The notes beneath the pieces are model-generated. The model saw nothing but the letters and a program-made list of their open reading frames with translations. It was not told where the DNA came from and ran no database searches. A stretch of 64,000 nucleotides of DNA from Marinovum sp. GTDB taxonomy: Bacteria > Pseudomonadota > Alphaproteobacteria > Rhodobacterales > Rhodobacteraceae. The stretch is taken from NCBI GenBank assembly GCA_022447495.1, contig JAKVBH010000016.1, positions 1-64,000 of the forward strand, in the 5' to 3' direction. Shown here piece by piece: positions 62,257 to 64,000 of the stretch (its first letter is position 1; every line of letters begins with the position of its first letter). The position numbers and the translations under genes are program-made.

Positions 62257-63542
62257 GAGGTGAGCGGCGTATTGGCGAGCACTGCGTCCAGCGTGTCAAA
62301 GAGCAAATTGGCATTTTCTTTGGAAAAGGGCATCGGCGGGCGGATTTTGAGCGCGTTTTTGTGCCGTCCCAGCTTGGAGAGGATGATCCCCTCGTGCCGC
62401 ATCTTGTTGATGATCTTGTCGGTAAATGCGCTCGCAGGTTCTTTTGATCCACGATCAAGCACCATCTCTGCCCCAAAGATGAGGCCTGAGCCGCGCACAT
62501 CTCCGATGCACTCGTACTTTTGAGCCAAGCTTTGCAGGCGACTCTGCGCATGGACGCCGACGTCGGCGGAATTTGCAATCAGATCTTGGGCTTCTAACTC
62601 TTCGAGTACCGCCATCGCGGCTGCGCAAGAGACCGGGTTGCCTCCAAAAGTGTTGAAATAGCGATATCCTCGGCGGAACGCGCCGATTGTGTCGCCATTG
62701 GCCACCACCGCACCAACAGGATGGCCATTGGCCATTGGCTTACCCAGAGTCACGACATCCGGCACGATGCCCATCTTGTCATGGGCCCAAAAATGCGACC
62801 CGATGCGACCAAAGCCCGATTGCACCTCATCGCAAATCATAAGGCCACCCGCTTTGCGCACAACTTCCGCGGTGACGTTCAGCCAACCTGGGGACAAGCT
62901 GGGAAAGCCTTCGTTGAGAAAATACGGGCAGACCACAAGCGCTGCGAACCCGGTCCCTTCCGTCTCAAGCTCCGCGATCTGTTGCGCGACGACGTTGGCA
63001 AAAGCGGTCCCATCCGGATCAGGCGCCCGATAGCTGTCCGGCGCAGGGACAAACCGAAAGAACTGATCCAATCCAAAGCCCATCGACGGCACATTGGATG
63101 TGCTTAGTTGGCTCACCAGCGAGGTGTTGCCGTGATACGTCGCATCGGTCGCGATGATCCCGCGTTTGCCAGTGACCGTTTCGGCCATGCGCAACGCGAT
63201 ATCATTCGCCTCGGACCCGGTGCAGGTCATGATCACGGTGTCCAAAGGCTCGGCCATGGTCGCGGTCAGCCGCTCGACATAGTCCAAAATCCCCTCATGC
63301 AGATACCGCGTATGGGTGTTGAGCATGCTCGCCTGGCGCGTGATCGCCTCCACCACGCGCGGATTGCAATGCCCGACATGGGGCACATTGTTGTAGCAAT
63401 CGAGGTATTTGCGCCCCTTGGCATCCCATAGCCACACGCCTTCGCCTCGGACGATGTGCAAGGGGTCATCGTAGAAAGTCGACACATTCGGCCCGAGGAG
63501 CCGCGCGCGGTCGGCTATGATCGCTTTTGTCGAACGTGCCAT
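62253..63542 (-). CDS. Class III aminotransferase-fold PLP enzyme, possible phospho-lyase
   Basis: 429 residues from ATG 63542 (AAAGGACAG upstream). PLP lysine in VVTLGKPMANGHPVGAVVA (about 267); the PLP-ring Asp in MICDEVQSGFGRIGSHFWAH; phosphate binding in CTGSEANDIALRMA. YHGNTSLVSQLS is the family's ATYHG motif. It is related to AGXT2/AGXT2L1/AGXT2L2, which include phospho-lyases working on phospho-hydroxylysine or phosphoethanolamine. The 4-bp overlap with the APH kinase makes that reaction likelier than transamination. Confidence 0.85.
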   Translation of the reverse strand: MARSTKAIIADRARLLGPNVSTFYDDPLHIVRGEGVWLWDAKGRKYLDCYNNVPHVGHCNPRVVEAITRQASMLNTHTRYLHEGILDYVERLTATMAEPLDTVIMTCTGSEANDIALRMAETVTGKRGIIATDATYHGNTSLVSQLSTSNVPSMGFGLDQFFRFVPAPDSYRAPDPDGTAFANVVAQQIAELETEGTGFAALVVCPYFLNEGFPSLSPGWLNVTAEVVRKAGGLMICDEVQSGFGRIGSHFWAHDKMGIVPDVVTLGKPMANGHPVGAVVANGDTIGAFRRGYRYFNTFGGNPVSCAAAMAVLEELEAQDLIANSADVGVHAQSRLQSLAQKYECIGDVRGSGLIFGAEMVLDRGSKEPASAFTDKIINKMRHEGIILSKLGRHKNALKIRPPMPFSKENANLLFDTLDAVLANTPLTS

Positions 63543-63564
63543 GGTCTGTCCTTTTTGCTTGTGC

Positions 63565-63999
63565 TTAGCCTTTGCCACGCTGGGCTTTTTCTTTCAGGGA
63601 CACCTTTTGCGCCAGTTCCGCGAGATCGTGCGCGGGGTCGGCGGCATAGGCTTTTAGGAATATCCGAAGGCCATGCGCGATAGCCGCGAGTGTGTCGGCA
63701 TCCTCTGGCCGCTCTGTGGTGTGGTGCAGGTAGTAATCCCTAGGGCCGGACAGGATCAACGACCATAGGTCGTTGGCCGCGCGCCGCGCATCATCAATCT
63801 GCAACAGACCGGCGTTGGCGCTGGCACTCACAAATTCCTCAAGCCCATCCAAGGCCCGGGTGGGCCCGCTGTCATGGTAGTGTTTGGCAATCTCAGGGCG
63901 GCGGCTTGCCTCCCCTAGGATAAGTCGCGCGAGCGATAGCATATCCTCGCGCAGAACAAATTCGGCATATGTCCAACTGAACTCCCAGAGCCTGTCGAC
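63565..63999 (-). CDS. TetR-family regulator C-terminal part, cut by window edge
   Basis: The frame is open to the right edge, so the N-terminal helix-turn-helix lies outside. The visible 144 residues (EFSWTYAEFVLREDMLSLAR, LILGEASRRPEIAKHYHDSG, LEEFVSASANAGLLQIDDAR, SLKEKAQRGKG) have the helical pattern of a TetR ligand-binding domain of the AcrR type. It lies 22 bp upstream of the aminotransferase gene in the same direction, so it likely regulates the kinase/PLP operon. Ligand unknown. Confidence 0.8.
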   Translation of the reverse strand, partial: VDRLWEFSWTYAEFVLREDMLSLARLILGEASRRPEIAKHYHDSGPTRALDGLEEFVSASANAGLLQIDDARRAANDLWSLILSGPRDYYLHHTTERPEDADTLAAIAHGLRIFLKAYAADPAHDLAELAQKVSLKEKAQRGKG

Positions 64000-64000
64000 C

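Overview
The window reads as chromosomal DNA of a marine alphaproteobacterium of the Roseobacter group (Rhodobacterales). The reasons are the gene families and their neighbourhoods: an Anbu protease, a TRAP transporter, aerobic hemF, cobalt-type nitrile hydratase, a T1SS adhesin locus and rluB/tadA/rluE. Genes are packed tightly on both strands with many 1-14 bp stop/start overlaps. One complete tRNA (Ser-GCT) is present. I see no rRNA, CRISPR array or insertion sequence.

Region 1-4600 is accessory DNA, visibly more A+T rich than the rest. It holds a 5'-cut Sel1-repeat gene, a three-gene cassette (GHKL ATPase with a STAS-like N-terminus, DUF4325 STAS-like protein, one-helix membrane protein), small unknown genes, a gene remnant, a pair of 20-bp operator-like repeats between divergent genes, and a 26-bp 3'-end fragment of a tRNA-Cys-like gene near 4602-4627 that looks like an integration scar.

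Region 4.7-12.3 kb carries tRNA-Ser, two adjacent metallo-beta-lactamase-fold exported proteins (one with a destroyed HxHxDH motif), a transglutaminase-like/Anbu pair, and a four-gene zrg-type export or zinc-linked operon (DUF2796, ABC ATPase, FtsX permease, DUF3299). Region 12.9-21.0 kb is a large Ig-repeat adhesin followed by its type I secretion system. Region 21.1-29.1 kb is a long minus-strand run: dtd, a PfkB kinase, then eight co-oriented genes including TelA, XpaC, SPFH-GYF2, a phosphatase-like protein and a double zinc-ribbon protein.

Region 29.3-42.5 kb is mostly housekeeping: rluB, methyltransferase, tadA, rluE, hemF, rsmC-like, clpS, a D,D-carboxypeptidase, pyrD, SRAP and PilZ. 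Several genes here are broken by single-base frameshifts (GNAT, MFS), as is the MhqD-like esterase just beyond. Region 42.5-50.3 kb has a hydroquinone-type dioxygenase with a divergent LysR regulator, a two-component cluster, and a DUF1007-NicO metal transporter pair.

Region 50.3-64 kb is catabolic: amidase, iron-dependent alcohol dehydrogenase, a decayed flavoprotein reductase, an SHMT-like PLP enzyme, cobalt nitrile hydratase (alpha, beta, accessory), a complete DctPQM TRAP transporter, an HpaI-type aldolase, and an APH-type kinase overlapping a class III aminotransferase, which suggests a kinase/phospho-lyase pair. A TetR-like regulator runs off the right edge.
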